Source: Gemmatimonadota bacterium (GTDB lineage: Bacteria > Gemmatimonadota > Gemmatimonadetes > Gemmatimonadales > Gemmatimonadaceae). From it: a DNA stretch of 64,000 nucleotides. The stretch covers positions 1 to 64,000 of the forward strand of contig JAQBYI010000001.1 in NCBI GenBank assembly GCA_027622655.1, given 5' to 3'. The notes below the pieces were generated by a model that saw only the letters and a list, made by a program, of their open reading frames with translations, was not told the DNA's origin and did no database searches. Positions 17,136 through 25,273 of this stretch are shown piece by piece. Made by a program: the position numbers and the translations under genes. How positions within the stretch are numbered: position 1 is the first letter of the stretch; each line of letters starts with the position of its first letter.

Positions 17136-18392
17136 TCAGCTGCGTGCGTTCCGGTCAATGACGTATTCGTTCGTGATCTTGGCGATGCTTGTCGTGCCGG
17201 CCTGCTTCATCACTGTTTGCAGCTCGCGATGCAGGATGTCGAGTACCGTTTCAACACCCTGCTGACCGAACGATGCGAGCCCCCAGACATACGGGCGGCC
17301 AATGCCAACGGCCGTGGCACCAAGAGCGAGCGCCTTGAAGGCGTCGGTGCCACGACGAAACCCGCCGTCAACGATCACGACGCCGCGGCCGCGTACACCC
17401 GCCACGACTTCACTCACGCATTCGATAGTTGCGCGTCCGCTATCCTCGGCCCGGCCGCCGTGGTTTGAGACGAAGACGCCATCGATTCCGCGCCGCATAG
17501 CCAGTTCCGCGTCTTCCTTGGTCACAATTCCCTTGATGAGAACTTTCATCTTGGTCGAGTCGCGGAGCCGCTGCACGAACTCCCACGTTGGTGTGCCGAC
17601 TTCCGGGATCGGCGTGCCGGGCACAAACTCGGCCAGCGCCGGCTTGCGCCGGTTGTCGCGGTCATCCACACGGCCTGATCGTCCCGGCACTGGCGCGCCT
17701 CCGGAGTGGCACTGGCTGCAGTCCCGCGAGTCGACGCGAGCGTAGCGTTCGAGCGTCTCGCGATTGCTACCGCCGAGCAGGTCAACGGTGAACACGATCG
17801 CAGGGCACCCGGCGTGTTCAGCGCGACGAATCATCTGCAGTGTCTGGTTCCAGTCCTGACGGTGGTAGAGTTGAAACCAGACCGGATCTCCGCGCGCCGC
17901 ACTCGCGTCTTCCACCGAGGTGGTAGCGACGGTGGAAAGCACCTGCACGTTGCCCTTGGCCCGCGACGCGCGCGCCACCGCAATTTCGCCTTCAGGATGG
18001 AACGCTTTGTTGCTGCCGACGGGATTGATGACGATTGGTGTCGGGTAGGTCTTCCCGAAAATGTTCACCGACATGTCGATCTTGCTGACGTCAACAAGGC
18101 GTCTCATTCGAAGCTGGTATCGGGTCATTCCTTCGCGATTCGCGCGAAGCGTTCCGTCGTCGTCCGACCCGGTGGCCAGGTAACCCCAATGGGCCGGTGG
18201 GAGCTTCTTCTTCGCCACCGGCTCAAAGTCAAAGACGTTCAGCGCCTCCGAGGGAGCACCTATGAGTTCGCGCTCTTGCAGGGCTGCCTGCAGCCAGGAT
18301 CGTGGCAAGTCGAGCTGCGGCAGGAGCGGCGTCGCCGCCAGGAGCCGGATGAAGCGTCGTCGGCTGTCATGATTCGAATGCAGGTTGCCCAT
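17136..18392 (-). CDS. Tat-exported FMN-dependent 2-hydroxyacid oxidase with inserted CxxCH
   Basis: A 418-residue member of the glycolate oxidase / lactate oxidase / flavocytochrome b2 family. Conserved FMN and active-site residues are visible: Lys288 (LIKGIV), His311 and Arg314 (SNHGGR), and the phosphate-binding DGGFRRGTD and GIGRPYVWGL. The N-terminus has a twin-arginine signal (SRRRFIRLLAATPL), so folded flavoprotein goes to the periplasm. Unusual is CSQCH at 225-229 inside the mobile loop after strand 4, a possible c-type haem site. ATG 18392 has AGAGGA upstream; a longer open frame lacks one. It lies 110 bases after the porin gene of the nirK operon and may be its last gene. Confidence 0.87.
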   Translation of the reverse strand: MGNLHSNHDSRRRFIRLLAATPLLPQLDLPRSWLQAALQERELIGAPSEALNVFDFEPVAKKKLPPAHWGYLATGSDDDGTLRANREGMTRYQLRMRRLVDVSKIDMSVNIFGKTYPTPIVINPVGSNKAFHPEGEIAVARASRAKGNVQVLSTVATTSVEDASAARGDPVWFQLYHRQDWNQTLQMIRRAEHAGCPAIVFTVDLLGGSNRETLERYARVDSRDCSQCHSGGAPVPGRSGRVDDRDNRRKPALAEFVPGTPIPEVGTPTWEFVQRLRDSTKMKVLIKGIVTKEDAELAMRRGIDGVFVSNHGGRAEDSGRATIECVSEVVAGVRGRGVVIVDGGFRRGTDAFKALALGATAVGIGRPYVWGLASFGQQGVETVLDILHRELQTVMKQAGTTSIAKITNEYVIDRNARS

Positions 18393-18502
18393 GGTCCTCT
18401 CGCGGTTCAGCTGATGCGCAATTGGTCTTGGCAAGCCTGTGTCTTCGGGCACTGTCCGTCAAGCACCCGGGGCCACGTCGGTTCGTCGGAAACTGCAAGC
18501 TG

Positions 18503-19837
18503 CTAGAACGCAGCGCGTACCATTGCGAACGCCCAGTGGCGCGATGACCCTTCGGCGCCAAGTCCGATTGCCGCGGCACCCGGTCCAGCGCGAAAGGCGC
18601 CGTACCCGAACTGGAGCGACGCGCCTCCCGAGAGCCGGACCGGTGCGACGACATCGAGTTCCCATCCGATCTCGCGGGTGTCGCCGGCCTGCGTGTTGTA
18701 TCGGTGAAGCTCAGCCTGCAACGTGGTTCGTGAATTGAGTTCCCGGCTTACCATCCCGAGCGCGTCCACGAGTCCCCGCTCCTTGGTGCGTCCTGCCGGA
18801 TCGCCGAACAGGTCCATCAAACCGTACTTCGAGTGGTTTGTCGCATACAGCGTTGCGAACGCCGTGTAGCGCCCATCAACGCTCGTCGCGTCGCCCGAGA
18901 GGATGTCGGCGCCGACGATTGCGCTCGTGCGACGGCCTGCGCTCGGGAACACGCCAGCACGCGCGGCGAGGAGCCAGGCGCCCACGTCCTGCGACGAGGT
19001 CGTAGACGTTCCGCTCGCGCGGTAGTGCTGGGTGCCGGCCTGATATGCCCCCTCGATATCGACACCGAAACGAGCGGCGGTGTTTGAGACATACCGGGCG
19101 TCCGCGGTGAACCGATTCGAGCTCGAATATGACCGGTAGTTCGCACCGGCATCGAACAGCAACGTGGCGTGGAGGGTGCCGTCGTCAATCTTGCGGGTCG
19201 CGTATGCTCCAACGAGCGCCCGATCGGCTGGTTCAAGATCGTCGGCAGCTGGAGTCGCGCCGAATCGGCGTCCACGTTCGTCAACGGTGGCGACAAATGC
19301 TGTTGCGGTCCACTCTGCAGCGCCGCTCGCGGCGCTGCGCGGCGAAAAGAGCACGCGCGCGGCATCAAACGTCCTGCCGGTGTTCGACCAGTTCACGGCG
19401 CCAACGAGCCGCTCGTTACCAAGCGCCACTTCCTGACGCCCAACACGCGTGGTGACATCAGCATCGCGCCACGTTGCGGAAAAATCGACGTACCCCTGAT
19501 GCAGGTCGAAAATGCTGGCTGCGGCCACTGCTGTGTTCGCCCCGTACACGCGACTGTCCTGCAGCTGAAACAGAAGCCGAACGCCATCTGCTGGCTGGGC
19601 CCGAATCCCGATTCGCGTCCGGAGGTACGTGAACACGTCCGTGGGGAGCCCTCCGCCCGGCCGGTCCATCTCGGAACGCGCGCGAATCTCACCGAAAAAC
19701 GTGACCGGAACGGCGGCCGGTGCTGTGGTCTGGGCGGCGAGATGCGCGGGAATCGCGCCAAGGAGCGCGCAGAGCGCGTAGAGCGCGTACGCCGCGAGCG
19801 GGGTGCGACGCACGATCCTGGTTGTAGTGGTCGTCAT
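18503..19837 (-). CDS. alginate-export-like outer-membrane porin
   Basis: A 444-residue exported beta-barrel. The signal peptide covers residues 1-36 (LAAYALYALCALLGAIPAHLAAQ). The mature start, FFGEIRARSEMDRPGG then TYLRTRIGIRAQPADGVRLLFQLQDSRVYG, is the usual opening of alginate_exp-type barrels, followed by alternating strands and DVTTRVGRQEVALGNERLVG. It probably passes small anions or organic acids through the outer membrane. ATG 19837 lies 17 bases after the sco stop, so it belongs to the nirK operon, where a nitrite or copper route is plausible but unproven. Confidence 0.75.
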   Translation of the reverse strand: MTTTTTRIVRRTPLAAYALYALCALLGAIPAHLAAQTTAPAAVPVTFFGEIRARSEMDRPGGGLPTDVFTYLRTRIGIRAQPADGVRLLFQLQDSRVYGANTAVAAASIFDLHQGYVDFSATWRDADVTTRVGRQEVALGNERLVGAVNWSNTGRTFDAARVLFSPRSAASGAAEWTATAFVATVDERGRRFGATPAADDLEPADRALVGAYATRKIDDGTLHATLLFDAGANYRSYSSSNRFTADARYVSNTAARFGVDIEGAYQAGTQHYRASGTSTTSSQDVGAWLLAARAGVFPSAGRRTSAIVGADILSGDATSVDGRYTAFATLYATNHSKYGLMDLFGDPAGRTKERGLVDALGMVSRELNSRTTLQAELHRYNTQAGDTREIGWELDVVAPVRLSGGASLQFGYGAFRAGPGAAAIGLGAEGSSRHWAFAMVRAAF

Positions 19838-19854
19838 GGTGAGAAAAGGGAATG

Positions 19855-20469
19855 TCAGCGTGTGAACTGCCGGAGAGTGGCAATAGTCCGATCGGCTGCG
19901 TCGACTTCGTTGAATTGTGCAACGATGCGGCCGTCGCCGTCGAGCACGGTGAGCGTATTGGTGTGGACGATCTCGGTGTCGGACACGCGCTGAAACTTCA
20001 CGCCGAGTACGGCTGCGAGCGCACGCACATCCGATTCGCTCCCGGTGAGAAGAGTCCATCGAGTTGAAAGCGCGTGCAGTTTTGCAAATTCAGCCAGTTG
20101 TTCCGGCGCGTCGTGCGATGGGTCGAGCGAGAAGAGGACGAAATCCGCGCGCCCTTCAGACTTCGCCTCGACCTGTTGCATCGCGGCCACGGTCATGGGA
20201 CAGACGGACGTGCACGTCGTATACACGAGTGCCACGACCTGCGGGCGTCCTTTGAGCGACTCCAGCATTCTGGGCGCGGCGTGCTGGTCCACCCATTTCG
20301 AGTCGAGGTCGTACACCGAAAAAGCGCGGCTCTCCGAGGCCTCAACGCCTGACGTGGCACGTTCACCATCGTTGTCGCCGGCTGAGCAGCCGGCGAGCCC
20401 ACCTAGCAGAAAGGCGGCGCCTATGGCTGTCCGTGCGAATCGACGTGAACTACGCTGAGCGCTGGCCAT
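19855..20469 (-). CDS. SCO1/SenC-family copper chaperone lipoprotein
   Basis: A 204-residue thioredoxin-fold protein. The lipobox LAGC gives lipidated Cys28. The copper-binding CxxxC is in TTCTSVCPM (Cys86, Cys90), and the distal ligand His is in EIVHTN near residue 169. SCO proteins deliver copper to the CuA site of cytochrome oxidase, and some serve other periplasmic copper enzymes. Its place between the FGE-like gene and the porin gene, two genes after nirK, suggests it loads copper into nitrite reductase. It has ATG 20469 and a 9-base gap to the FGE-like stop. Confidence 0.9.
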   Translation of the reverse strand: MASAQRSSRRFARTAIGAAFLLGGLAGCSAGDNDGERATSGVEASESRAFSVYDLDSKWVDQHAAPRMLESLKGRPQVVALVYTTCTSVCPMTVAAMQQVEAKSEGRADFVLFSLDPSHDAPEQLAEFAKLHALSTRWTLLTGSESDVRALAAVLGVKFQRVSDTEIVHTNTLTVLDGDGRIVAQFNEVDAADRTIATLRQFTR

Positions 20470-20478
20470 CTGAAACTC

Positions 20479-21261
20479 CTACGCCCCGGCCGCACATCGA
20501 AAGCCGAGCGCGTCCACGCTTGACCGTCCGTTCAGGGCAGCCCTGAATGCGTAACGCATGAAGGCGGGAAAGTTGTCGGGATTGGACGCGCCGATTGCCG
20601 CACCGGCGCAGACGGCGCGAAAGTCAGTGTGTTTCGACGTCCCGCCGGTCTGCCTCGAGTCGCCGGACGCCATGATGCTGTTGAAGTCTTCGGTCCATTC
20701 CCAGGCCGAGGCGTGCAGGTCGCGGACTCCGTAGACGTTGCCGATTCCCCGCTGAGCGGTGCCTTCTGCCACTGCGGCGCGCGCGGTGTACAAATCGAGG
20801 ATCCGTTGTGTGAACGCGGCGTCACGAGTGGCGTCACGCTGCGTCTCGCCGGCCGAAGCAGCGTACTCCCACTCGTCGATAGTCGGCAGGCGCTTGCCGG
20901 CGGCGGCGCAGTAGGCGCGTGCGGCGAACCACGACACCGAGGTAACCGGGCGGTTCCGCGCTGCTGTATCGCCGGGGTCGAGTGGACCAGGCCAGTCGGA
21001 CAGATACCGGTCGTCGGCAAATACCGCGCGAACGCTGTCCCGACGCCAGCCCGGGTGTTTGCGGACGAATGTCAGAAACTCACCGCGCGTGACCTTCCTT
21101 TGATCGATGCGAAAAGCCTCCACGCGTACTTCGCGCGTGGAGGCGTTCGTGTAGAGCGGCGTGTACGATCCGGCGGGAACGCGAACCATTTCGAGCTGCA
21201 TTGCCTGCGCAAGGAGCAGAACTCCCGCGACAGGGTGTGTCAGGGCAGCCCGGAATGGCAT
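20479..21261 (-). CDS. formylglycine-generating-enzyme-like protein linked to nirK
   Basis: A 260-residue exported protein of the FGE/SUMF1/EgtB fold. Family landmarks are MVRVPAGSY near 25, RPVTSVSWFAARAYCAAAGKRLPTIDEWEYAA at about 104-135, ASAWEWTEDF, and the end LGFRCA. True FGE has two active-site cysteines five residues apart; here Cys218 (RAVCAGAAIG) is present but the second position is Ile223, so formylglycine synthesis is unlikely. Paralogues of this kind occur beside copper nitrite reductase in other bacteria. It probably assists NirK maturation or electron delivery; the role is not established. ATG 21261 was preferred over GTG 21264. Confidence 0.78.
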   Translation of the reverse strand: MPFRAALTHPVAGVLLLAQAMQLEMVRVPAGSYTPLYTNASTREVRVEAFRIDQRKVTRGEFLTFVRKHPGWRRDSVRAVFADDRYLSDWPGPLDPGDTAARNRPVTSVSWFAARAYCAAAGKRLPTIDEWEYAASAGETQRDATRDAAFTQRILDLYTARAAVAEGTAQRGIGNVYGVRDLHASAWEWTEDFNSIMASGDSRQTGGTSKHTDFRAVCAGAAIGASNPDNFPAFMRYAFRAALNGRSSVDALGFRCAAGA

Positions 21262-21274
21262 CACGGTCCGGCCC

Positions 21275-22357
21275 CTACCTCGGCGTCGGCGTGGTGCCGG
21301 CCTGGATCGGGTTGATCACCCTGAGGTTTTCGGGGCCCGTCACTTCGAGAATGCCGAGCGCTCCCTTGTTGAACGCGCGGAAGATGGCGTGATCAACGAG
21401 GATGTAGTTGGCCGGCACTTCGAGAGCGAACTCAACGATCGCCGAGCCGCCGGCTGGGATCAGGGTGGTCTGGACGTTCGTCGCGTTGATGGTGCTGCCG
21501 CCCTCGCCGTACACCTTGTCGAAAATTTCGCCGATCACGTGGAAGCTGGATACCAGATTTGGCCCGCCGTTTCCGACATAGAGCCGCACGCGCTCGCCGA
21601 CGGCTGCCTTGAGCGTACCGGCACCTGTGAGGGCGCCGACCGAGCCATTGAACACGACGTACGTCGGATTCTCGTCGGTTCCCTTGTCCATGTCGAGCGT
21701 AAAGACGCCCTGATCGCCGAATTTGCCCTTGGTGTAGAACTCGCTCTGCATCACATAGAACTCCTTGTCGACCGGCGTCATGCCGCCCTTCGGCTCGACG
21801 AGGATGAGTCCGTATATGCCATTGGCAATGTGCATCGGGACCGGCGACGTGGCGCAATGATACACGTACAGTCCGGGATTGAGCGCCGCGAAACTGAACA
21901 CCGACTCGGCGCCCGGAAGCGTCAGCGTCGCCGCCGCGCCGCCACCCTGGCCGGTCACCGCGTGCAGGTCGATGTTGTGCGGCATCATGCTCATCGGCCC
22001 GTTCTTCAGGTGAAACTCCACCTGGTCGCCTTCGCGGACGCGGATGAACGATCCGGGAACGGAGCCGCCGAACGTCCACGCCGAGTACTCGACGCCATCG
22101 GTGAGCGTGATTCTCTTTTCGATGGTTTCGAGGTTGACGATCATCTTCGTAGGCGTCGTGCGCGTGATTGGCGGCGGCACATTGGGCGGCGAGGTCAGGA
22201 CGGCAATCTCTTCGCCCGTGACGTCCGGCGGCGTGATCGCGCCGAGTGGTGCACCACCACCGGCCGGCGCGCCAGCCGTGCACGCAGCAAACGAGAGGAC
22301 CGCGGCAGCGAGGCCGAAGCGGCGGGACGAACGAACGATGGTGTCGGAGAGCGACAT
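21275..22357 (-). CDS. nirK: copper-containing nitrite reductase (lipoprotein, AniA-type)
   Basis: A 360-residue two-cupredoxin enzyme that reduces nitrite to NO in the periplasm. Type 2 copper ligands His132, His167 and His323 and catalytic Asp130 and His273 are in place ([34 protein letters not shown]). Type 1 ligands His127, Cys168 and His176 are present, but the axial Met of the HIANGMYG motif is Ile181 (codon ATA at 21815-21817). The lipobox is FAAC (Cys26), so the protein is membrane-anchored like Neisseria AniA. ATG 22357 has AAGGA upstream and follows the rrf2 stop by 10 bases. Electron donor genes (azurin or cytochrome) are not adjacent. Confidence 0.93.
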   Translation of the reverse strand: MSLSDTIVRSSRRFGLAAAVLSFAACTAGAPAGGGAPLGAITPPDVTGEEIAVLTSPPNVPPPITRTTPTKMIVNLETIEKRITLTDGVEYSAWTFGGSVPGSFIRVREGDQVEFHLKNGPMSMMPHNIDLHAVTGQGGGAAATLTLPGAESVFSFAALNPGLYVYHCATSPVPMHIANGIYGLILVEPKGGMTPVDKEFYVMQSEFYTKGKFGDQGVFTLDMDKGTDENPTYVVFNGSVGALTGAGTLKAAVGERVRLYVGNGGPNLVSSFHVIGEIFDKVYGEGGSTINATNVQTTLIPAGGSAIVEFALEVPANYILVDHAIFRAFNKGALGILEVTGPENLRVINPIQAGTTPTPR

Positions 22358-22367
22358 GGTGCGTTCC

Positions 22368-22838
22368 TTAGGATGAGTGTGATTGCGCGCGTGCCGTGCC
22401 GTTGCGGCGTGAAGAGGTGCGCGGTCGCGGCGCACTCCGGTGGTCCACGAGGTCGGCGATGGTCGTATCGTCAAGCGGTGCGCGCCGCGCGTTGAGTAAG
22501 GCAACCCACCGGCTGTGCGCGGCGCACGGCCGTCGGGAGTTGCAGGATGCAATGCCGTTAAGGCATCGCTGTTGTGCGACCGGCGTATCGAACAGGTCAA
22601 TCACGGCTCCAACCGAGATCAACGCGGGGGGTCTGGCGAGGCGATATCCGCCCGACGGGCCTCGCGAACTGGTCACGAAGCCAGCGCGGGCAAGGCCGTT
22701 GAGCACCTTGCCAGTGTAGTTGCGCGGGGCGCCGGTTGCGCCGGCGACGTCGTCTGCGTGGAGATACCGCCCGCCCTGCTGTTCGCGGGCGAGAACGAGG
22801 AGCGCGCGTAGCGCGTAGTCAGCGGTACGACCGATCAC
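22368..22838 (-). CDS. Rrf2-family iron-sulfur regulator, NsrR-like
   Basis: A 156-residue regulator. The winged helix at about residues 5-70 has the family pattern [11 protein letters not shown], then [22 protein letters not shown]. The three cluster cysteines are Cys92, Cys99 and Cys105 (CLNGIASC then RRPC), close to NsrR and IscR spacing. The C-terminal 20 residues are low-complexity. As first gene of the operon, 10 bases before nirK, it is best read as an NO- or redox-sensing repressor of nitrite reduction that also controls itself. GTG 22838 is the start; an imperfect palindrome lies just upstream. Confidence 0.85.
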   Translation of the reverse strand: MIGRTADYALRALLVLAREQQGGRYLHADDVAGATGAPRNYTGKVLNGLARAGFVTSSRGPSGGYRLARPPALISVGAVIDLFDTPVAQQRCLNGIASCNSRRPCAAHSRWVALLNARRAPLDDTTIADLVDHRSAPRPRTSSRRNGTARAQSHSS

Positions 22839-22844
22839 AGCCAG

Positions 22845-22879
22845 TTCTCGTATCAGAGTTTCGCATCTGCATATGAGAA
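22845..22879 (-). promoter_or_regulatory. candidate Rrf2 operator upstream of the nirK operon
   Basis: An inverted repeat, TTCTCGTAT (22845-22853) and ATATGAGAA (22871-22879), matches in 8 of 9 positions. Inside its right arm lies a second near-palindrome, CATCTGCATATG at 22864-22875. It sits 7-41 bases ahead of the rrf2 start. NsrR sites in other bacteria are AT-rich palindromes with ATGCAT-like cores, so an autoregulatory site is plausible. No experimental support. Confidence 0.35.
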
Positions 22880-22991
22880 TCGGCGTGTTAGGACGTCTGC
22901 GCTGTCAGTGGTGTCCCGACCGTTTGTAGGGAAATCACGCCGCCGGACGTCAGGGAACGCCGACGGACGTGTGTTCAGAGAGCTAAGTCGT

Positions 22992-24296
22992 TCAAAATCG
23001 GGAGTTTACGACGCTGCTGAAGATCGAACCGAACGTGTAGCTCACCCCAAAATTGGTGTGGTACTCGAAGCCGGTGAGCAGCGCGCGACGCCGCAAGAGC
23101 ACGTCTACGGCGTCCTGGCTACCGCGCGGCAGATACACCTGATCGTGAATCCAGCTGTAGCCGGCGCCAGCATTCAGGCTGAGGCCTCGAAAGAGCCGCA
23201 CGTTGAATCCGGCGTTGAGCTCTGTGGTCCGCTTCGAAGCGTCCGTGAGGAAATTGCGGTGCTCGACATTGACGTTCGCGCCGCCCCACGGCTGCCGCGT
23301 CCTGTAGCTGGCTTCAAAGAAGTGGTTGGGGAGCGTCTCTTGAATCTTGTCGAATACGGTCGTGTCCGCGTAGTCGTACCGTGTGAAGCCGATGCCATAG
23401 CGGAACGACAATTCGCGCCGTGTATTCTCCGAATACGGAAAGAGGTTGAACTCGACAGCCGCACGGGCCCCAAACCGCAAATCCTGATTGCGAAAGGTCT
23501 GTGACGCGGCCTCGAACTGTGCGCCGAGTGAGGCGTGATCGTTGACGCTCTTTACCTGAAGCCACTCGGCGTCCCAGCTACGCTGCAGATTGTTGTACGT
23601 CTGCTCCGACGTGACAGTGCCGAAATCATCGAATTCCTGTACCGTAGCCTCGTTGTCGCTGTACCGAAATGAGTATTCGACATTCGTCTTCCATTGCTCC
23701 GTTACGCGATTGGCCTCGAAGCGCCCATTCACGTTGCGGCCCTTGTAGAAGCGCTCACCATTGACCGAACCGTTCATCCCGATTTCGAACACCCATGAGT
23801 TCCACGGATCATTGGCAGGCCCGGCTCCCGTCGAGGCTGCGCCTAGCGTTGCCGCGCCCGCTTGGACGCGAAGCGTGCGGCCGGCTGGTGTGCGCGCAGC
23901 GAATTGAACGAGGCCCACGGAAATCGCCTGCAGTACCCCGCGCCGCCGCTCGTCGTCGGTCGTCATCGTGTTGCTGGTATACCTCAGGGTGTCACCGCGC
24001 GACGCAAACGCGCGCGCACCGAGAAACACCAGCGTGAACTGCTGGCCGCCGGCGCCCGCATCCTCGTTAGTAACGAGCAAGTGAACGTCCGCATCGGCCC
24101 TGTCGCGAACCCAGTTCACCCATGTGATCTCGGTGCGGATCAGGTCACGGTCACAGCCGTTCCGGCAGTCAAGGAACACGGCGAGCGGGTCGACGCCCGT
24201 AGGTGCGGCGGCGGCTGTCGCGTTCTGGGCCGACGCGGGGCCAGCGAATGAAAACGCGACCAGTACCGCGGTCGCGAAGATGGCGGAAATGCGCAT
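22992..24296 (-). CDS. outer-membrane beta-barrel protein of unknown function
   Basis: A 434-residue exported protein. The signal peptide covers residues 1-24 (RISAIFATAVLVAFSFAGPASA). Residues 35-125 form a soluble domain with a conserved-looking CRNGCDRDLIRTEITWVNWVRDR stretch. From about 155 onward amphipathic strands alternate as in a barrel, closing with an aromatic-ended strand (VVNSRF). The DLIRTEI...DADVHLLVT part resembles exported proteins seen often in Gemmatimonadota and Acidobacteriota, with no known function. ATG 24296 is the first start before the signal peptide. It stands alone, divergent from the DUF2911 gene. Confidence 0.75.
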   Translation of the reverse strand: MRISAIFATAVLVAFSFAGPASAQNATAAAAPTGVDPLAVFLDCRNGCDRDLIRTEITWVNWVRDRADADVHLLVTNEDAGAGGQQFTLVFLGARAFASRGDTLRYTSNTMTTDDERRRGVLQAISVGLVQFAARTPAGRTLRVQAGAATLGAASTGAGPANDPWNSWVFEIGMNGSVNGERFYKGRNVNGRFEANRVTEQWKTNVEYSFRYSDNEATVQEFDDFGTVTSEQTYNNLQRSWDAEWLQVKSVNDHASLGAQFEAASQTFRNQDLRFGARAAVEFNLFPYSENTRRELSFRYGIGFTRYDYADTTVFDKIQETLPNHFFEASYRTRQPWGGANVNVEHRNFLTDASKRTTELNAGFNVRLFRGLSLNAGAGYSWIHDQVYLPRGSQDAVDVLLRRRALLTGFEYHTNFGVSYTFGSIFSSVVNSRF

Positions 24297-24393
24297 GTGG
24301 CGGAGGAGGGCGTGTGAGGGGCAAACGCGATTGACGCTCCTGCTATGACATCCAGAGTCACTCAATGGTTACGAGATTGGCGACGTTTTTGTT

Positions 24394-24440
24394 GAGTCGC
24401 ACCGAGTCGCACCGAGTCGCACCGAGTCGCACCGAGTCGC
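24394..24440. repeat. 10-bp tandem repeat
   Basis: Four perfect copies of ACCGAGTCGC lie at 24401-24440, preceded by a partial copy (GAGTCGC, 24394-24400). It lies between two divergent genes, 100 bases upstream of the 22992-24296 gene. The unit has no dyad and there are no spacers. Slippage would readily change the copy number and thereby promoter spacing. Confidence 0.9.
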
Positions 24441-24648
24441 CCGGCTGCAACGCCGTCACCCGGTGCCCTACGTCATCTGACGCCGGTGCGGGACACGAAA
24501 CGTGCAGACTGTGATCGGCATTGCCGGTCATACGCGCGCAGATGCAGAGTCTGACGAAGTAGGCCGCGCCCTTGATTCGCCCGTGCGTTTGTGGCGAGGT
24601 TGTACTGTCCGATACGATGTCGGATACCATTCCAGCGAGGCAGTGTCC

Positions 24649-25221
24649 ATGCACCGCAGCACCTTGTTGATCGCGTTCGGAGCTCTGATAATCGCCCCTG
24701 CGGCCAGCGCGCAGGATGTCCAGCGAATGGCGCAACCCAGCACGCGCGCAAGCGCAACGGTGAGCCTGACGCCGGCCCGAGGTGTCGAGGGAGTCGAGCC
24801 GGCAACCATCCATATCGATTATGGGCAGCCCCACCTGCGCGGGCGCCGGTTGCATACGCCCGACCTCGTGCCGTTCGACTCGGTCTGGCGCTTCGGCGCG
24901 AACGAGTCGACGTCGATCGAGACAGGTGTGGACCTCGAACTCGGCGGAAAGCGTATCGCTAAAGGCAAGTACTCACTGTACGCGCTGCCCACGGCCGCAG
25001 GGTGGACACTCATCGTCAATTCCAACACCGGCCAGTGGGGCACGGAGTACGCGCCGCAATACGACGTTGCGCGCATCGCCTTGCAGAAGCAAACGCTGGC
25101 TACGCCCGTCGAGAGTTTCAGGGTCAACCTGGTTCCATCGCGCGAACCGGGCGCGCCCGCAGGCAAGTTGATCGCTGCGTGGGGCGACGTAGAGCTCGCG
25201 GCGGACTGGCGCGTGCCCTGA
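24649..25221 (+). CDS. exported DUF2911 protein
   Basis: A 190-residue protein with a signal peptide (residues 1-21, STLLIAFGALIIAPAASAQ) and one DUF2911 domain. The domain shows IHIDYGQPHLRGR, the WRFGANESTSIET core, GKYSLYALP, and INSNTGQWGTEY-like sequence. DUF2911 proteins are exported or periplasmic and of unknown function, common in Bacteroidota and Gemmatimonadota. ATG 24649 precedes the signal peptide directly; the open frame extends upstream without coding character. It is monocistronic, convergent with sufS. Confidence 0.85.
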   Translation: MHRSTLLIAFGALIIAPAASAQDVQRMAQPSTRASATVSLTPARGVEGVEPATIHIDYGQPHLRGRRLHTPDLVPFDSVWRFGANESTSIETGVDLELGGKRIAKGKYSLYALPTAAGWTLIVNSNTGQWGTEYAPQYDVARIALQKQTLATPVESFRVNLVPSREPGAPAGKLIAAWGDVELAADWRVP

Positions 25222-25273
25222 TGAACATCGGCGGGCGCCGACAAGAGAGTCAGCGTCCGCACCGACGCAAAAA

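Noticed and set aside
20479-21261. True sulfatase-activating formylglycine-generating enzyme
   Set aside because: The second active-site cysteine is replaced by Ile and no sulfatase gene is nearby.
21161-22495. Forward 444-residue frame opposite nirK
   Set aside because: Composition rich in Arg, Asp, Glu and His without motifs; the minus strand encodes a clear copper nitrite reductase.
24401-24440. CRISPR-like array
   Set aside because: Units are 10 bp and contiguous, without spacers, and there are no cas genes.
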